Source of the DNA: Leptobrachium leishanense
Taxonomy: Eukaryota > Chordata > Amphibia > Anura > Megophryidae
NCBI GenBank assembly: GCA_009667805.1
Contig: CM019066.1
Span: 325,620,690-325,684,689 of the forward strand
Direction: 5' to 3'
DNA: 64,000 bases
Notes under the pieces: model-generated
Told to the model about the DNA's origin: nothing
Seen by the model: the letters and a program-made list of their open reading frames with translations, nothing else
The model's database searches: none
Translations under genes and position numbers: made by a program
Shown: positions 1 to 12,266 of the stretch, one piece after another
Numbering within the stretch: position 1 is the stretch's first letter
Layout of the letters: each line of letters begins with the position of its first letter

Positions 1-900
1 TGTAATGCAGGATGCCGGAGATGGTGTACTGAGGGGGCCGGGCCAGTAGCTTGCACGCCGGCTCTGAGGGGAGCGCCTGGCTCTGGGCCTGCACAGACCC
101 TGTGGCCTAGGAGAGACCATCCCTCTGCCCACTGGGATATCCTCCATCTCCTCAGACAACACGGCTGGCTCCGTCAGTGGGGTGGAGACAGGGCCCTGGC
201 AGTGGTCATGGGGGTAACCGACAGTCAACCACGGACATCACCGACCCCCCTTGGGGGAAACCCCAGTGATTCCTCCTAGAAAACCTTCATCTCCGCTATC
301 CTGGTGGCCGCCATCTTTCAACGATCCCCTCCTCCTTCTCAGAGGTATAATCCACGTGTTTTATCGAGCGCCGGTATGCTCCCACACGTGATTGGCGGCT
401 GTGACGGACTCTCGCGGGATCTCGGTTGGATATCACATCACAGCCTTCATAGGATTGTGGCCGCGGGACGGAGCATGCCGGCGCTTGGAGGAACAGCGTC
501 AAGGAGGAGCTGCCAGCTTAATGGGAACACTGCTGGGCGGACATCTTGCCGATCTCTGCCTGGGTCGAGGCCGGCGACAAAAATATGCCGCCCCACGGAA
601 TGTGCCGCTTGGGGCCGTTGATCCAAACGGCACCATGGTCGGGCTGGCCCTGGCCAGAAGTCTCAGAGAGGCAGCCGATGGATCGAATTTGCGCATGTGT
701 GCCCAGCTCTGATCCATTTTGCTGCAAAGGCGTTACGTACCTTGCGTACGTCAAGTGCGCAAGTCCCAAGCGATGCACAATTTCTAGATACTATGCTACG
801 CAATTTGCGTAACCACACAAATTATTTAGCAAAGCTGGATGGAATTCAGGGTTTGGAAGCCCCTGAGCTGAAGGGGAGGAGCAGTGCGAACCAATGGAGA
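1..900. other. CpG-rich stretch without a recognisable gene
   Basis: About the first 900 bases are GC-rich, with dense CpG (strongest near 360-480 and 530-660), unlike the AT-rich DNA that follows. Short frames run on both strands but none carries a known motif or a coding-like pattern. It could be a CpG island, or the end of a GC-rich transposon cut by the window edge. No repeat ends or TSD were found, so the identity is open. Confidence 0.3.
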
Positions 901-1656
901 ATATGCAAGTAAAATCACTTGCATAAAAAAAATGTATTGGGCATAGGCTGCCAGCAGCATCTGCCAAATTATTTAAGGACAAAAAAGAGGCTTTATTTTC
1001 AATAGAATATCCCTTCAAATAAGACATTATGATATCATACTACATGTGAAAAACACATTAGCATTTTCTCCATGGCATTTTTTCCCCCATAACACACACT
1101 TCACCATAATCCAACCTTTTATCCCTGCAATTCTCTTTTTCTTGACTAATTCACTGAAAACACTCAAAATTGAGGTTTAGCAGAAATCAACAAAAAAATC
1201 TGGTATTTTCGGTTCTAGGAGTGTTTCTATATTCCTTTTTAAAGATCATGCACAAATCTAATATAGAAAAAAGCACAGAAATGCTCTCTTTAATGCTCTG
1301 CCATTCTTCGTTTTTCCAATATAAAGCATTTTGCAGTCTTATTACAGCATTTGTGAAAACTCCGTCAGAAAGCGGTAGTGCATAAATGAATTATTTAGGC
1401 TCTGCAGTAAATTGCACTGATCTTCTGTAATGCGTTTTAATGCACTGTGTAGAGCTCTGGGAAGCAAATCACAAAAGACAATGGGCATAGTGTCAATTGA
1501 ATTTTATTGGCCGTGAATATCTAAACTGTGCATTTTATTAATTATCTATGACATATTGTTATCTGCAAAACTGATTTGCAGAATAAAGATTAACATAGAA
1601 GTATTCTTTTATGGTGTTAGTTTTTTCCTTAATTTAAATTGAAATATTGAAATTTT
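901..1656. other. AT-rich spacer, nothing recognised
   Basis: AT-rich DNA with no ORF of note, no terminal repeats and no similarity seen to the repeat families elsewhere in the window. Confidence 0.4.
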
Positions 1657-2748
1657 GGGACACTATTACAATGTGCCTACTAAGGGCACTATCACCTGGT
1701 GTGAGCTAACCCTAGCGCCAGCCTGTTTTCGAGTTGGTGCCAGGTAAATTCAGTCAAGCGCCAGACCAACAGATCGTTTGCCTCCCGCTACAAATGGCGA
1801 AAACCACTTAGTGCGCGGTAATTAACGATTCATAGCGCAAGCTTACTGTACTTACCGCATCCTATACTTAACATGGGCAGCGCTACAGAGCACTTTCGCT
1901 ATTCTAACCAACAGATCGTTTGGTCCCGGTGCAAATTTTAGTGCCGTCGCTATAATGTGATCTGTTGGTGGGTTGTCAGGCACTACCTTTTAGCAACTCG
2001 TGCTAGAATTTTCATGTAGCGTTGTCGTTTTAGCTCACGCCAACTGATAGAGCCCTAAACTGGGACGCTAAGGAGGAAAACCTGTGCCTGCGTTCCTGTT
2101 TTAGCGTGATATTACGGGGCAGGCACTAATCCCGCAGCCTGCCCCGTAATGCAGCGCTAAATCTCAGGATGCTCGAGACAGCGCTAAGCGCTGCCGCGAG
2201 CATCCCCTCAAAGGATTCCATAGGACTCCATTGAGGCTTCGACTGCCGGTCACATGACCTGCAGGATCTCGCCTCCTGCGAAATCCGGCAGGTCGGCGGA
2301 GTGATCGTGGAGCGAGACTGGGGACTTTTTTACCCCAGTCTCCCTCTCCTCCCGGCAGACAGAAAAGGCGGATCGAGCTGTCGTTCTCGCTGCAGGATGA
2401 GAGGTGAGTTTGTGATTTTTTTTTTATTTCTTAAACTGGTGCTGACTGATTCTGCAGAAGCGGAACCAGTTAGCACAACTTTTGAGTTAACCACAGCGGG
2501 ACATAATTAGTGTCAGAACTTTGTAATCCTAACGCTAATTAACTCTTTGCACTCCCCATGTTAAGCATGAGGAGTGCAAAGGACAGTAAGCTCACGCTGA
2601 AAAGCGCAAGCACCAAATCGCTAATGGGTTTTTTAACCCGTTAGTATTCGGAATGTAATATGGTCGGCCTGTGCTAGGGTCACCTATGCTAACATTAACG
2701 CTCACACAGCTGAGTGCTAACTTTAGTGTGAACATTGTAATATGACCC
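1657..2748. mobile_element. Non-autonomous DNA transposon, PIF/Harbinger-like (family D)
   Basis: The ends are inverted repeats: the left reads GGGACACTATTACAATG and the right ends in CATTGTAATATGACCC. The interior is rich in GCGCTAA-type words and shares the block around 2160-2235 (GGATGCTC, AGCGCTGCCGCG, then a TCCATAGGACTCC motif) with the 18066-18752 element, in opposite orientation. No transposase is present. The superfamily is inferred from 3-bp TSDs at related copies; at this copy the flanks (ttt and ttg) match only imperfectly. Confidence 0.55.
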
Positions 2749-3740
2749 TTGGTTTCTTAATCCCATCACTCCAAAAAAAAAGCAATCATTAGCATATCAA
2801 GACACAATTTACATACCTTTTTACACCAAGATAAGTGTGCTCCCTGTATAGAAATTAAGTCCAGCATCTTAGCTCTCTCCTTTTCACCCTATCTTGCTGT
2901 AAACAGGCCACAAGGAGCAACCCTCACCCATTGTAACAAAAAGTTCAGATACTTTACTGTTGCATTACAAAAGCTTGGGAGAGGGCAGAATACAGGAAGA
3001 ACTCTGAGGTCACTCGCTACTTTACAGAGATAAGATGCAGGGGGTTTAAATGACTAAAAATCCCTGTACAGTACAGATAGCCAGAGATACTGTGATTTCC
3101 AGATACAAGCATTATCTTTTTTTCTGGCGGTACGCACCAGTATGCAGTACCGGCACCTTTCCAGCCAGCAAAATTAATGAGCAGAGGAGACTGAGCATGA
3201 TTCTCCTCACTCACTCCTGCAGTGGCAGGCAGGCAGGGAGTCAGAAGCGCTCAGAAGCTCATTCTGGCCCCCAAATGCTTGCAGTTGTAAGAATGGGAGT
3301 GTATGAGGGAACAGACACGATCCCCCTCCCAGAAATTGACATGGGAAGACTGACTAACTAAAATCCCCCTCTCAGTTTGCGAGTCAGCATCTGTGAGGGT
3401 TTTATTTTTTTGTTCAGTTCGGCAGATATGCACACGCTACTGCCTTGCCTTCCCCCTGCTCTCTGCAGCTTCAGTGACTTGCAACCCGTGAAACAAGCTG
3501 CCAGCGGAGACTCTGAACATCAGAGGAGAGAGGTCAACGGTGTGACCATAAATAACATCAGACAACACATGAGGTGAAGCAAGTGGTGCTACAGGGGAAA
3601 CATTTTGGGGAAGTGGCTACAGGCGGACACATAAAGAAAAGTGGGAGTACAGGGGGCACCAGGTTTTGATATTTTTTTTAAAAAAAATAATATAAAACAT
3701 ATTTTAATAATATTTACATTATTTTTTAATATATAATTTA

Positions 3741-3819
3741 GACATACTTGAAAACAAGAGAAGTCTCAATGTATCTTTCCTAGTAAAATTCTCTGCAAAT
3801 AAATAAATAAAATAAAATT
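3741..3819 (+). mobile_element. LINE 3' tail (L2/Rex1-like)
   Basis: The segment GACATACTTGAAAAC, then CTCAATGTATC, then TCCTAGTAAAATT ends in an AATAAATAAATAAA run. The same block recurs at 31105-31185 and 53440-53530, each followed by an A-rich (AAATA)n tail, which is typical of a LINE 3' end. At 30.8-31.1 kb the block follows a fragment of ORF2 C-terminus, which ties it to a LINE. Confidence 0.55.
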
Positions 3820-3829
3820 ATGAGTTATT

Positions 3830-4098
3830 TTTGCTGTGGGGCTCTATAATACGGTCATACATACTGCACATTATTGAGAGTTTTATAGCTGTGAAGCTCT
3901 GTGACACCCTGATACACAACGTAAAATACTGTGAGTTACGTATATTGCTGTGGAGCTCTGTCATACGCTCATACACACCGCACATTACTGTGAGTTATAT
4001 TGTTGTGGATTCTGATGGTCTGGTACAGTAGAAAGTCTTTTGGGGGTTGATACCATAAATTACCATGATGGGTGATACCAACCCTATTGACGGACACC
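3830..4098 (+). mobile_element. hAT fragment related to the 28.7-30.7 kb element
   Basis: The block GGGGGTTGATACCATAAATT followed by GGGTGATACCAACCCTA and a degraded GACGCCACTG-like end matches the right end of the hAT element at 30596-30652. The upstream part (GTGAAGCTCTGTGAC, CACATTACTGTGAG) matches the reverse complement of 30457-30530. The left end is missing. Confidence 0.5.
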
Positions 4099-4263
4099 AC
4101 TGATTGCCAGTGGTTCCCAGTGACATATGATGAAAGAAGTGAAGAGCCTGTGTCTGGGTGAGGTGCTGGGATGCCTCTGTAAGGAGAATGCACATCTCCT
4201 TAGAACTAACAGCCCAGCAATTTACAGCAGGGCTGGGATCAATCCCTGTTTGTTACCGATGTA

Positions 4264-4996
4264 GGGCCCTATTATATTCTTCACGCAAACGTTAACGCGT
4301 GCGCAAAAACACATTAACGCGAGGGGCAAAACCCTTTGTGCTGAACATCGTATTACAATCTCAGTGCAACAAACACGTATATGTCTACCGCGGGTGAATC
4401 TGTGCAAACGCTGCGTGAGCGTACTGTACTTCGCGCGTCCTATACTTAAGATTGTGAGCGCAAATGCGTTTGTGCGCTGGTACGCGGATGGTATTACAAT
4501 CTATGCGCAGTTTGTAATGTACAGCTTTTGCCTGCATAATTTTAGCAACTCCTAATACCTGGTGTTAATGGCAAATCTAAAGGACCTGGCCGAACCCAAA
4601 TACACCAGCCCCAAAAAAATTAAATGCAACAAAGTATAGTTACACATTCTACACATACCAAACCAATAAAATGGAGAAGTTGTGCGTGGTTTTTTTTTTA
4701 TACAGCATATATGTGCAGATTGACTTTGACAGGCGAAAAAACTTATCATGAGACAATTAAGGTTCTTAATTCTGATTGGCTGAATCACGTGAAAAAAAAC
4801 TGTCCGCACACTGATTTCTGCGCTCAACGTTACTGCGTTTTTGCGTGTCCGTTTTACGTGTGTTATTTTTTGACAGATGAAAAAGTGCACGAGGATTGTA
4901 ATATCAGTGTTGATTTACGCGCGTTAATGTTTGACGCTTTGCGCAAAAATTCATGCGTTTACCGTGCATTTTTGCGTGAAGAATGTAATAGGGCCC
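4264..4996. mobile_element. MITE with long inverted repeats (family D-like)
   Basis: The left end is GGGCCCTATTATATTCTTCA and the right end is its near-exact inverted copy, finishing GAATGTAATAGGGCCC. Inversion continues inwards through GCAAACGTTAACGCG and ACGCGCGTTAATG. The terminal GGGCC(C/A)TATTA word is shared with the elements at 18066 and 62217. The flanking triplets (gta and gga) match imperfectly. There is no transposase. Confidence 0.6.
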
Positions 4997-5938
4997 GGAA
5001 AGGGGGAGATGTTGGTGGAGGGAACAAAGGCGATTGGAAAAAAAATCCTTAACCCCTTCCTTAGTGCTCTTCCTCTCACTTAACACATTCATATGTTTGG
5101 GAAGGGGTGGAATTGCACTGCTTGCCTTAAGCACCTTTCTGCCGACGTAGTGCACACTTTCACCTGTTGGCGCAAGGAGGTGCACCCCTGTATGCACCCA
5201 GCTTTCATTGGCTGTACACTGTCATGTGCTTTCTATTTATTGGCTACATGTTTGAGAGTTCTTTCTATTCAATGACTACACGTTGGCGTGTGCCCTGTGG
5301 TCATTGGCTGGCCGCTGCTTGGTGCTTTATGACGCTTTATGCTGAGTATCATCACCTTTATTCCTAGAAAAAAAACACAGATTTTGCCACATACAGATAT
5401 TATTTTTATATTCTATTGGTATATTGTGTGGAAGCTGCATTACTAATACTCATTGTTATCCACTACAAATCCCCATAAGCCGGATATATGACCATTTTAT
5501 TATCTATCTTTATCACATTTACTGTCCCTAACACAAATACCATTTCTGCCTGTATACTGATAATGCAGACCCTGCGTGACATTGTGCATTACAAGTGAGA
5601 CCATCTAGAATTCAGAATCTTTCATTTCAACAATATTTCTGTGAAGGATAAACGTATTCATGAAAAATTAAAAACGAGCAATAAACATTATTTTAATATT
5701 TATAATTATCTCAGCACAACAATCTCTGCAATTCTTCTATATTACCCCATGTTTATTTGTTAACTTTGTATCCCACGTTACAAATAAATATTCTGGTAAT
5801 TTCTTTCCCACAAGAAAGTGGTTGGAAATGAAGGGGTTAATTTTAACTGTTTCCAGCGCCAGAATTCTTGCACATACGATGCTAATACACATAAATGATA
5901 ATATGAAGATTTTTTATTACTAACTCTTTTTTACAGGA

Positions 5939-6115
5939 ATTATTCAAAGAGCATTGTTTTTTGAAGTTGCAAACGCCGGCATAAACCACCGTGAGGTTTT
6001 TCCAGCTGCCGTTTAGATCCCTCTTTTGTGAAACATGAGCATTTATTGTCGTTGCAACAATAGCAATTTTTGCCGGTGTTTACGACTTCGGAAACTGCAG
6101 CACTATTTGAATAAC
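5939..6115. repeat. Short palindromic MITE
   Basis: ATTATTCAAAGAGCATTG opens the segment and CTATTTGAATAA closes it, with inner arms around ACGCCGG/CCGGTG and GAAGTTG. The ends resemble those of the larger family B elements (CAGGGTTATTCAAAGAG), so this is probably a short relative. Confidence 0.45.
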
Positions 6116-6125
6116 ATCCCACAAG

Positions 6126-6695
6126 TTGAGGTTTAAATAGTATTCAAATACGAAAATAGAAACTGGCATAATTTTTATTTAATAAAAACCATTATCTTAA
6201 AATAAATAATAACTGTTTTTATTTAGTGTAATTTTACATAGAGCTCCAGTCCAGTTTTCTTACAGCACAGTCTTACCAAATAATCAAATATGTCCAAAAA
6301 TAAAGGGATAAATGAATTTACAGCACATCTGTGCGCATGCCTGATGTCTCGCGTAGACATTGGAGCAGAAACAGACCCAGCTAAGATAAACCAATTACAC
6401 ATGATGTGCTTAACAAGCACATAAATAGCTCTAAAAATAACCGCATAAAGCTGGTGGAAAATCATCTACTTCCCTGGCCATGAAGATTATCAGAAGACAA
6501 TCTTATTTTAAATATTACAACAACATTTTTATATTAACTAAAATGATGGGTCAATATTTGCATTGTATCAGAAAATTGTATATGCAGACTGGGAGGAAAT
6601 TTACAGTAATAATAGTTTCTAAAACATTTCAAAATCACTCTATATTTAAAATTATGTTATAAAAAGTTATACACGGTATTAGACTTGACTTTTCG
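6126..6695. other. AT-rich spacer, nothing recognised
   Basis: AT-rich sequence without ORFs, terminal repeats or tandem repeats that could be classified. Confidence 0.35.
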
Positions 6696-7067
6696 TTAAC
6701 CCCTTCACTATTGCGATAGTGTATATACACGATCAGCAGTAGCAGACACAGCAGCTTGAGGTAGTGTTAAAATGATCTGGAAGGGGGGCGGAGCTAGCTG
6801 TGGAAGCGAGCGGTCACGTTTTGCAGAGCTTCCGCTAGCTTTCTGACTTTTGTTGCATTTATACCGCTCGTTTTATCACAAACCTGCTTTTTAGACCCCC
6901 TGGACTAACTATTAAGCTCCGGAGGACGTAATCAGTGCTGCCTGGTGTGTCCGGTGGTGGATCGCGGCTCCCAGGAAGTTTGGGACTATACTTCGGGCCT
7001 ACCTCCTCAGCGTCTCTCAGAAGCCTCTGTGGAGTTCTGCAGTGTCATTTACGATTTGATCGCCTGT

Positions 7068-8231
7068 ATGGGTAAGAAACAGCCCCCCGGCACTCCCTCG
7101 AAGAGTGGCTCCCGACAGCGGGACATAAGGGAATCCATGAGGCATGGGTCGGCTCCTCGGAGAGAGTTTGCCCCCTCCCCCTCTGGATACGAGACCTCCG
7201 ATGAGGAGAACGCTTACTGGCCTCAAGATGCAGGAGCTGCGGTGTCGTGGCTCTCCCTATCATCTCAGCCGCTGGGATCACAACCTGCGTCCACAGCAGC
7301 CAAGAAGCGGGCACAAAAGAAGCGGAGGGCTGAGATGACGGCATCCCTGGCAGCCGCACATACCCTCTCGCAGGAGGACTTGCTAGATGACCCGCGACCC
7401 CCAGCTACTGGTAGCATGGCCTCAGACTATGATGGCGCCTATCGGGACCCCCGGGAACGGGGAACCTTGGAGGGGACACTCGACAGTAACGTTATTCCCT
7501 TGAATACTGTGGATGACGATGATCTCCCTTCTACGAAGGGGGACCTTCGCAAGATCATTGCTGAAATTAGAGAGATGTGGAGACCGGAGGTGGCGGCTGT
7601 ACGGGCAGAGGTAGAGGTGATCCGGACTCAGGTGACAGCGACGCATGTACGGATGGAGGAGGTTGCGCTGGAGCAGGTCAGCTTATCTGGCCAAGTGGAC
7701 AGTCTTCGCTCACAGGTGGAGGTCTTAACACATTCGGTGGAGACGTTGGAGTCACGCCACCGTCGCCGTAATATACGAGTCAGAGGTATTCCGGACTCGG
7801 TCTCCACGGAAGATCTGTTGCCATACGTGAGTCGGCTCGCAATTCAGGTCTCAGGTCTGCCTTCCGATACAACGAACCTAGTTGGAGCAGCATTTCTTGT
7901 CCGGAAGGCTGCTGCGGCCCCCAAAGGGAAACCAAGGGACGTCGTGGTTGGGGTCTTTCGCGATGTGGCCTCGAAAGTCATGCTTATGTCTGCCCCGGGT
8001 GCCCGGGACCCTATACAGTTTGAGGGAGTCACGTTAGCCCTATATCATGATCTCCCGTTTATGACTCTGTTGGCACATCGCAGATTCCGAGACGTGACAT
8101 CTGCTCTCCGTCGTCGGGGGATTCGATACCAGTGGGGCCTGGCTGGCTCCTTGGTGGTAACTCATGCTAACGTTCCGTACACGGTCACCAACCCTGATAC
8201 AGCTTGGACCGACTTAGCAGTTACGGGCATC
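7068..8231 (+). CDS. L1 ORF1 protein, 5' part, disrupted by an LTR insertion
   Basis: L1 ORF1 proteins are RNA-binding trimers that coat L1 RNA and assist reverse transcription. The start chosen is the ATG at 7068 (MGKKQPPG...), because the upstream in-frame start at 6945 is GTG. Residues about 155-230 form a heptad-rich coiled coil. A basic HRRRNIRVRGIP motif at 231-242 opens the RRM-like domain, and residues about 315-375 (FEGVTLALYHDLP, GIRYQWG) match the C-terminal domain. Residues 1-150 are low-complexity and charged. The frame is open until the LTR element enters at 8232, after a GGC-ATC pair of codons. Beyond the insertion the same frame continues from 17095 for ten codons to a TGA at 17125-17127. 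The interrupted protein would thus have had 398 residues, near the usual L1 ORF1 size, with no other disabling lesion seen. Confidence 0.8.
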
Positions 8232-9008
8232 TGTCATGGCCACCTGGGCGCTGTCACGGCCTGGACCCCCTGATCCTCTGACACCTCCTTTTTGTTGCCC
8301 TTTTTTACGTGTCCTGCATTCTGTATGCAGGTTCCAGGACTTTGTTTTGTTTTTGTGTTTTTTTTCCTTTTTTCCCATGCATGGTTCTGGACTTTGATTT
8401 GTTTTGTATTCTGAACCTGATCCATCACCTGCACCTCATCCAGCCTGATCTGACCTGCTCATAAGGAAGCTACGCCCCTGGTCCCACGCTTCCTGATTGA
8501 AGTCTCCAGTGAAGTCTCCAGCCTTGCCTTGAGCAGACCTGAATTGCTGATCTCCTGAGACCTTTTTGCCTGGATCCCCTCTGAACATTTGTCATTTCTG
8601 ATCATTCCTCTGCTTTGCTCATCATTCATACGGTATCCTCTTTGTCCCCCCTGTACCCCTCTGTTTTTCTGCTAGACTTACTTGTGTACCAGACCCTTGC
8701 TAGACCTTGACTATCCTATTTCTGTATCCTCTTGTACTTTTGCTTGGAGATAGTGTGCCAGACCCTTGCTAGACTTAGACCATTCTATTTTCTGGATCCG
8801 TTTGTACCTTCGCTTTGATATTGTGTTATCAGTGTTCCCCTCCTGTTATTCATTTGTTTATACTACCTTTTGGTACTGCCTATCTTGGTATATATTTCTG
8901 TTCTTAATAAACCCCTTTTTGCCCTGTAACCTGTCTGCTGCAATATTCACCGCACATTGGGCTCACACCCATACTCCTGCGCACCCATGCCAGACCTCAC
9001 CCATGACA
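8232..9008 (+). repeat. LTR 1 (5' LTR)
   Basis: 777 bp, TGTCA...TGACA. It has a TATATA box near 8890, an AATAAA signal at 8906-8911 and a short U5. It differs from the other two LTRs by a few point changes, for example ACGTGTCC where both others read CCGTGTCC. Confidence 0.92.
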
Positions 9009-9903
9009 GAATCAGGAAGCCATCAACCAGTGAGCCCGCAGTGAGTAAAGCTGTTATGGTGTACGTGGAGGGGTTAATGGAAAATATCCTGCAGCAAATG
9101 GACACTATATTTACTGACCTGCTTAAAGGCTTAAGGGGCGTCTCTACTAAAGTGCGCCTTCCTGTTACAGAAAAGGGGCCCAGAGAACCCCTAACCCTGG
9201 AGGAACGTGAGAGAAGAAGATCCAACAATTTGTGCTTTTATTGTGGGAGTAACCAGCACACTATATCGGCCTGCCCTCTACGCCCACCCAAGCCACCTAG
9301 CACCCCACCTGAAGCAGTATCTGCCAAAAAAGCGGGTATCTCTAAGACTAACCGCAATAAACCCCAAAACTCAGCATCTGTTAAAGTACTGCCCATCAGG
9401 TCGAAAAATACCTTGCCTGTCAGAGACACACCATCCTTCAAGTCTAAAGAAGAGAATAAGCCTGCCAAGCCCTTGCCCGAGAGATCCGTCACCGAATCCA
9501 GACCCAAGAAAGAGCCCTACCAGGCTGAACTTATGGATTCCCTATCCACTCTGCCCACAGAATCCGTTTCAGAGTACTTACCGATGGAGGAAGAGCCCAG
9601 CGGACCTACAGAGCCTGACCCCGTTGTGCCCATGGAGATTGCGTCTGTCCTACCCTCCGGTATGACACCCACGACTTCGAGCCAACACCTCACGGCTAAC
9701 TATGTTACCGCTCCAGTGCCTTCCAGTCGGCGTATCTCATGTTACCCATCGGCTTCAGAGTACTACTCTTCGGATGAATGGGATTCTATGGATTCTGAAG
9801 AGGAATTCCCTAAAGAAACTGCACGTCATCCTCGAGGGCAACCTGGCAGGTTCATCGGCTGCATGAGGACCACCTACATAGGAACCACGTTCACTTCCCC
9901 GGC

Positions 9904-11259
9904 CTATGTTTCTGAGCCTTCCCAGGCCTCTGTCCGTAAGCCTTCACAGCCTTCTGTATCTAAGCCTTCTCAGGCCTCCGTCTCTGAGCCATCTCAGGTC
10001 TCCGTCTCTAAGCCAAGTCAGGCTTCTGTATCTAAGCCAACCCAGGCTTCTGTATCTAAGCCAACCCAGGCTTCTGTATCTAAGCCAACCCAGGCTTCTG
10101 TATCTAAGCCAACCCAGGCTTCTGTATCTAAGCCAACCCAGGCTTCTGTATCTAAGCCTTCTCAGGCCTCTGTCACTAAGCCTTCTCAGGCTCCTGTCAC
10201 TAAGCCTTCTCAGGCCTCTATACCCGAACCTTCTCAGGTCCCTGTCTCTGAGCCTTCTCAGGCCTATGTTTCTGAGCCTTCTCAGGTCCCTATCTCAGAG
10301 CCTTCTCAGGCTTCTATACCGAAACCTTCTCAGGTCTCAGTCCCCAAGCCTTCTCAGGCCTCTGACCCCAAACCTTCTCAGGTCTCTGTATCCAAACCTT
10401 CTCAGGTCTCAGTCCCCAAGCCTTCTCAGGCCTCTGTCCCTAAGCCTTCTCAGGCCTCTGTCCCTGAGCCTTCTCAGGCCTCTGTCCCTAAGCCTTCTCA
10501 GGCCTCTGTCCCTAAGCCTTCTCAGGCCTCTGTCCCTAAGCCTTCTCAGGCCTCTGTCCCTAAGCCTTCTCAGGCCTCTGTCCCTGAGCCTTCTCAGGCC
10601 TCTGTCCCTGAGCCTTTTCAGGTTCCTGTCCCCGAGCTTTCTCAGGTCCCTGTCCCCGAGCCTTCTCAGGTCCCTGTCCCTGAGCCTTCTCAGGTCCCTG
10701 TCCCCGAGCCTTCTCAGGTCCCTGTCCCCGAGCCTTCTCAGGTCCCTGTCCCCGAGCCTTCTCAGGTCCCTGTCCCCGAGCCTTCTCAGGTCCCTGTCCC
10801 CGAGCCTTCTCAGGTCCCTGTCCCCGAGCCTTCTCAGGTCCCTGTCCCCGAGCCTTCTCAGGTCCCTGTCCCCGAGCCTTCTCAGGTCCCTGTCCCCGAG
10901 CCTTCTCAGGTCCCTGTCCCCGAGCCTTCTCAGGTCCCTGTCTCCGAGCCTTCTCAGGCCCCTGTCTGTAAGCCTTCTCAGGCCCCTGTCTGTAAGCCTT
11001 CTCAGGCCCCTGTCTGTAAGCCTTCCAGGCCCCTGTCTGTAAGCCTTCCCAGGCCCCTGTCTGTAAGCCTTCCCAGGCCCCTGTCTGTAAGCCTTCCCAG
11101 GCCCCTGTCTGTAAGCCTTCCCAGGCCCCTGTCTGTAAGCCTTCTCAGGCCTATGTTTCTGAACCTTCTCAGGCCTCCGTCTCTGCGCCTTCACGGGCTT
11201 CTGTCCCTAAACAATCTCAGGCTTCTGTCAATAAGCCTTCTCAGACTCCAGTAACTAAG
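9904..11259 (+). repeat. 24-bp coding tandem repeat (copy 1)
   Basis: About 56 units of a 24-bp repeat encode octapeptides of the form PSQ(A/V)(S/P)V(S/P)(K/E). Sub-blocks are homogenised: a run of SKPTQASV units near 10021-10150, VPVPEPSQ units at about 10630-10940, and APVCKPSQ units at about 10970-11150. Confidence 0.9.
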
Positions 11260-11751
11260 TCTTCGCAGAGCCCAGCTGTCGCTTCCACAGTGTCTTCGCA
11301 GAGCCCAGCTGTCGCTTCCACAGTGTCTTCGCAGAGCCCAGCTGTCGCTTCCACAGTGTCTTCGCAGAGCCCAGCTGTCGCTTCCACAGAGTCGTCGCAG
11401 AGCCCAGCTGTCGCTTCCACAGAGTCGTCGCAGAGCCCAGCTGTCGCTTCCACAGAGTCGTCGCAGAGCCCAGCTGTCGCTTCCAGAGAGTCGTCGCAGA
11501 GCCCAGCTGTCGCTTCCACAGAGTCGTCGCAGAGCCCAGCTGTCGCTTCCACAGAGTCGTCGCAGAGCCCAGCTGTCGCTTCCACAGAGTCGTCGCAGAG
11601 CCCAGCTGTCGCTTCCACAGAGTCGTCGCAGAGCCCAGCTGTCGCTTCCACAGAGTCGTCGCAGAGCCCAGCTGTCGCTTCCACAGACTCGTCGCAGAGC
11701 CCAGCTGTCGCTTCCACAGTGTCGCCGCAGAGCCCAGCAGTCGTCCCCAAG
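11260..11751 (+). repeat. 33-bp coding tandem repeat (copy 1)
   Basis: Fourteen full units and one partial unit of 33 bp encode [10 protein letters not shown](E/V/D). One unit has SRE in place of STE. The length is a multiple of three, so the frame is kept. Confidence 0.9.
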
Positions 11752-12266
11752 CTGTCTCCGCCGAAGGGCCGTAGCCGCCGCCGTCGAGCCAAGGCTCCCA
11801 GTACTCAGCTAAGCCATACTGAGGGCACTACTCCTCCGAGCACTGCTACTATAGACTCACCGCCGAGTTGTGTCCATGACTCTGTGCCCGATGCTGGCTC
11901 TGAAAGGGCTGTACTCGCGGCTCTCTACGAGGACTTCCAAGATCCAAATAGTAAAACTGGCACGAAATACCCTGCCTCAGGACCTGCACCTACGGGCTAC
12001 TCCAGGACGCCCTCTGGTGTATTGGTCCGAAAGGAGTTCTTGATGGTGGTCAGACGCTACCCTGAACTATGGAGGAACCTTGATGTCTCGTCTGACTCCA
12101 ATTGACTGCTTCATGGAACTTTTTCCGGGCCTCTAACGGCAAGTTGGCCCGCTGTACCTACCTGGACCTGTTTTGAGCAGCCCCCACATGTTTCTATGGA
12201 CGATCCGGACTCTGTATCCCCTGTCCCAGCTTCGGTGCCCGGAGTGCACCCTCAGGAGGGGGGTGA

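Larger units (their letters stand above)
2761..5836. mobile_element. Interspersed repeat family E, TTAA-flanked, with nested insertions
   Basis: TTAA at 2757-2760 and 5837-5840 bounds this repeat. Its left end begins TCCCATCACT and its right end is ...GAAATGAAGGGG. Blocks of it recur at about 51776-52370 and 61619-62640, including the words CCTGTACAGTACAGATA and ACATACAGATATTAT. In this copy the family sequence is split by other insertions (a LINE tail, a hAT fragment and a MITE). It has no coding capacity. The TTAA flanks suggest a piggyBac-like non-autonomous element, but the ends are diverged. Confidence 0.45.
8987..12105 (+). pseudogene. Gag-like zinc-knuckle/repeat ORF, copy 1, frameshifted
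   Basis: This copy is nearly identical to the intact ORF at 13021-16140. The first in-frame ATG is at 8987, inside U5 of the 5' LTR; the longer open frame from 8957 begins with TTG. A CCHC knuckle (CX2CX4HX4C) starts near residue 83. Octapeptide repeats follow. Around 11024-11026 one C is missing from a CCTTCCCAGG context that copy 2 keeps, so the frame shifts and ends at 11254. The original frame resumes as an open stretch to 12105, through the undecapeptide repeats and the C-terminal domain. Copy 1 therefore cannot make the full protein, although nothing else is visibly damaged. Expression would be driven by LTR 1. Confidence 0.85.

Noticed and set aside
304..712. Two overlapping frames of about 105 codons
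   Set aside because: They overlap each other and frames on the other strand, show no motif, and are explained by GC-rich composition.
6945..7067. N-terminal extension of L1 ORF1 from 6945
   Set aside because: It begins with GTG. The ATG at 7068 gives MGKK..., a typical L1 ORF1 start.
8957..8986. Start of the LTR-element ORF at 8957, and likewise at 12991
   Set aside because: The codon there is TTG. The first ATG in frame is at 8987 (13021 in copy 2).
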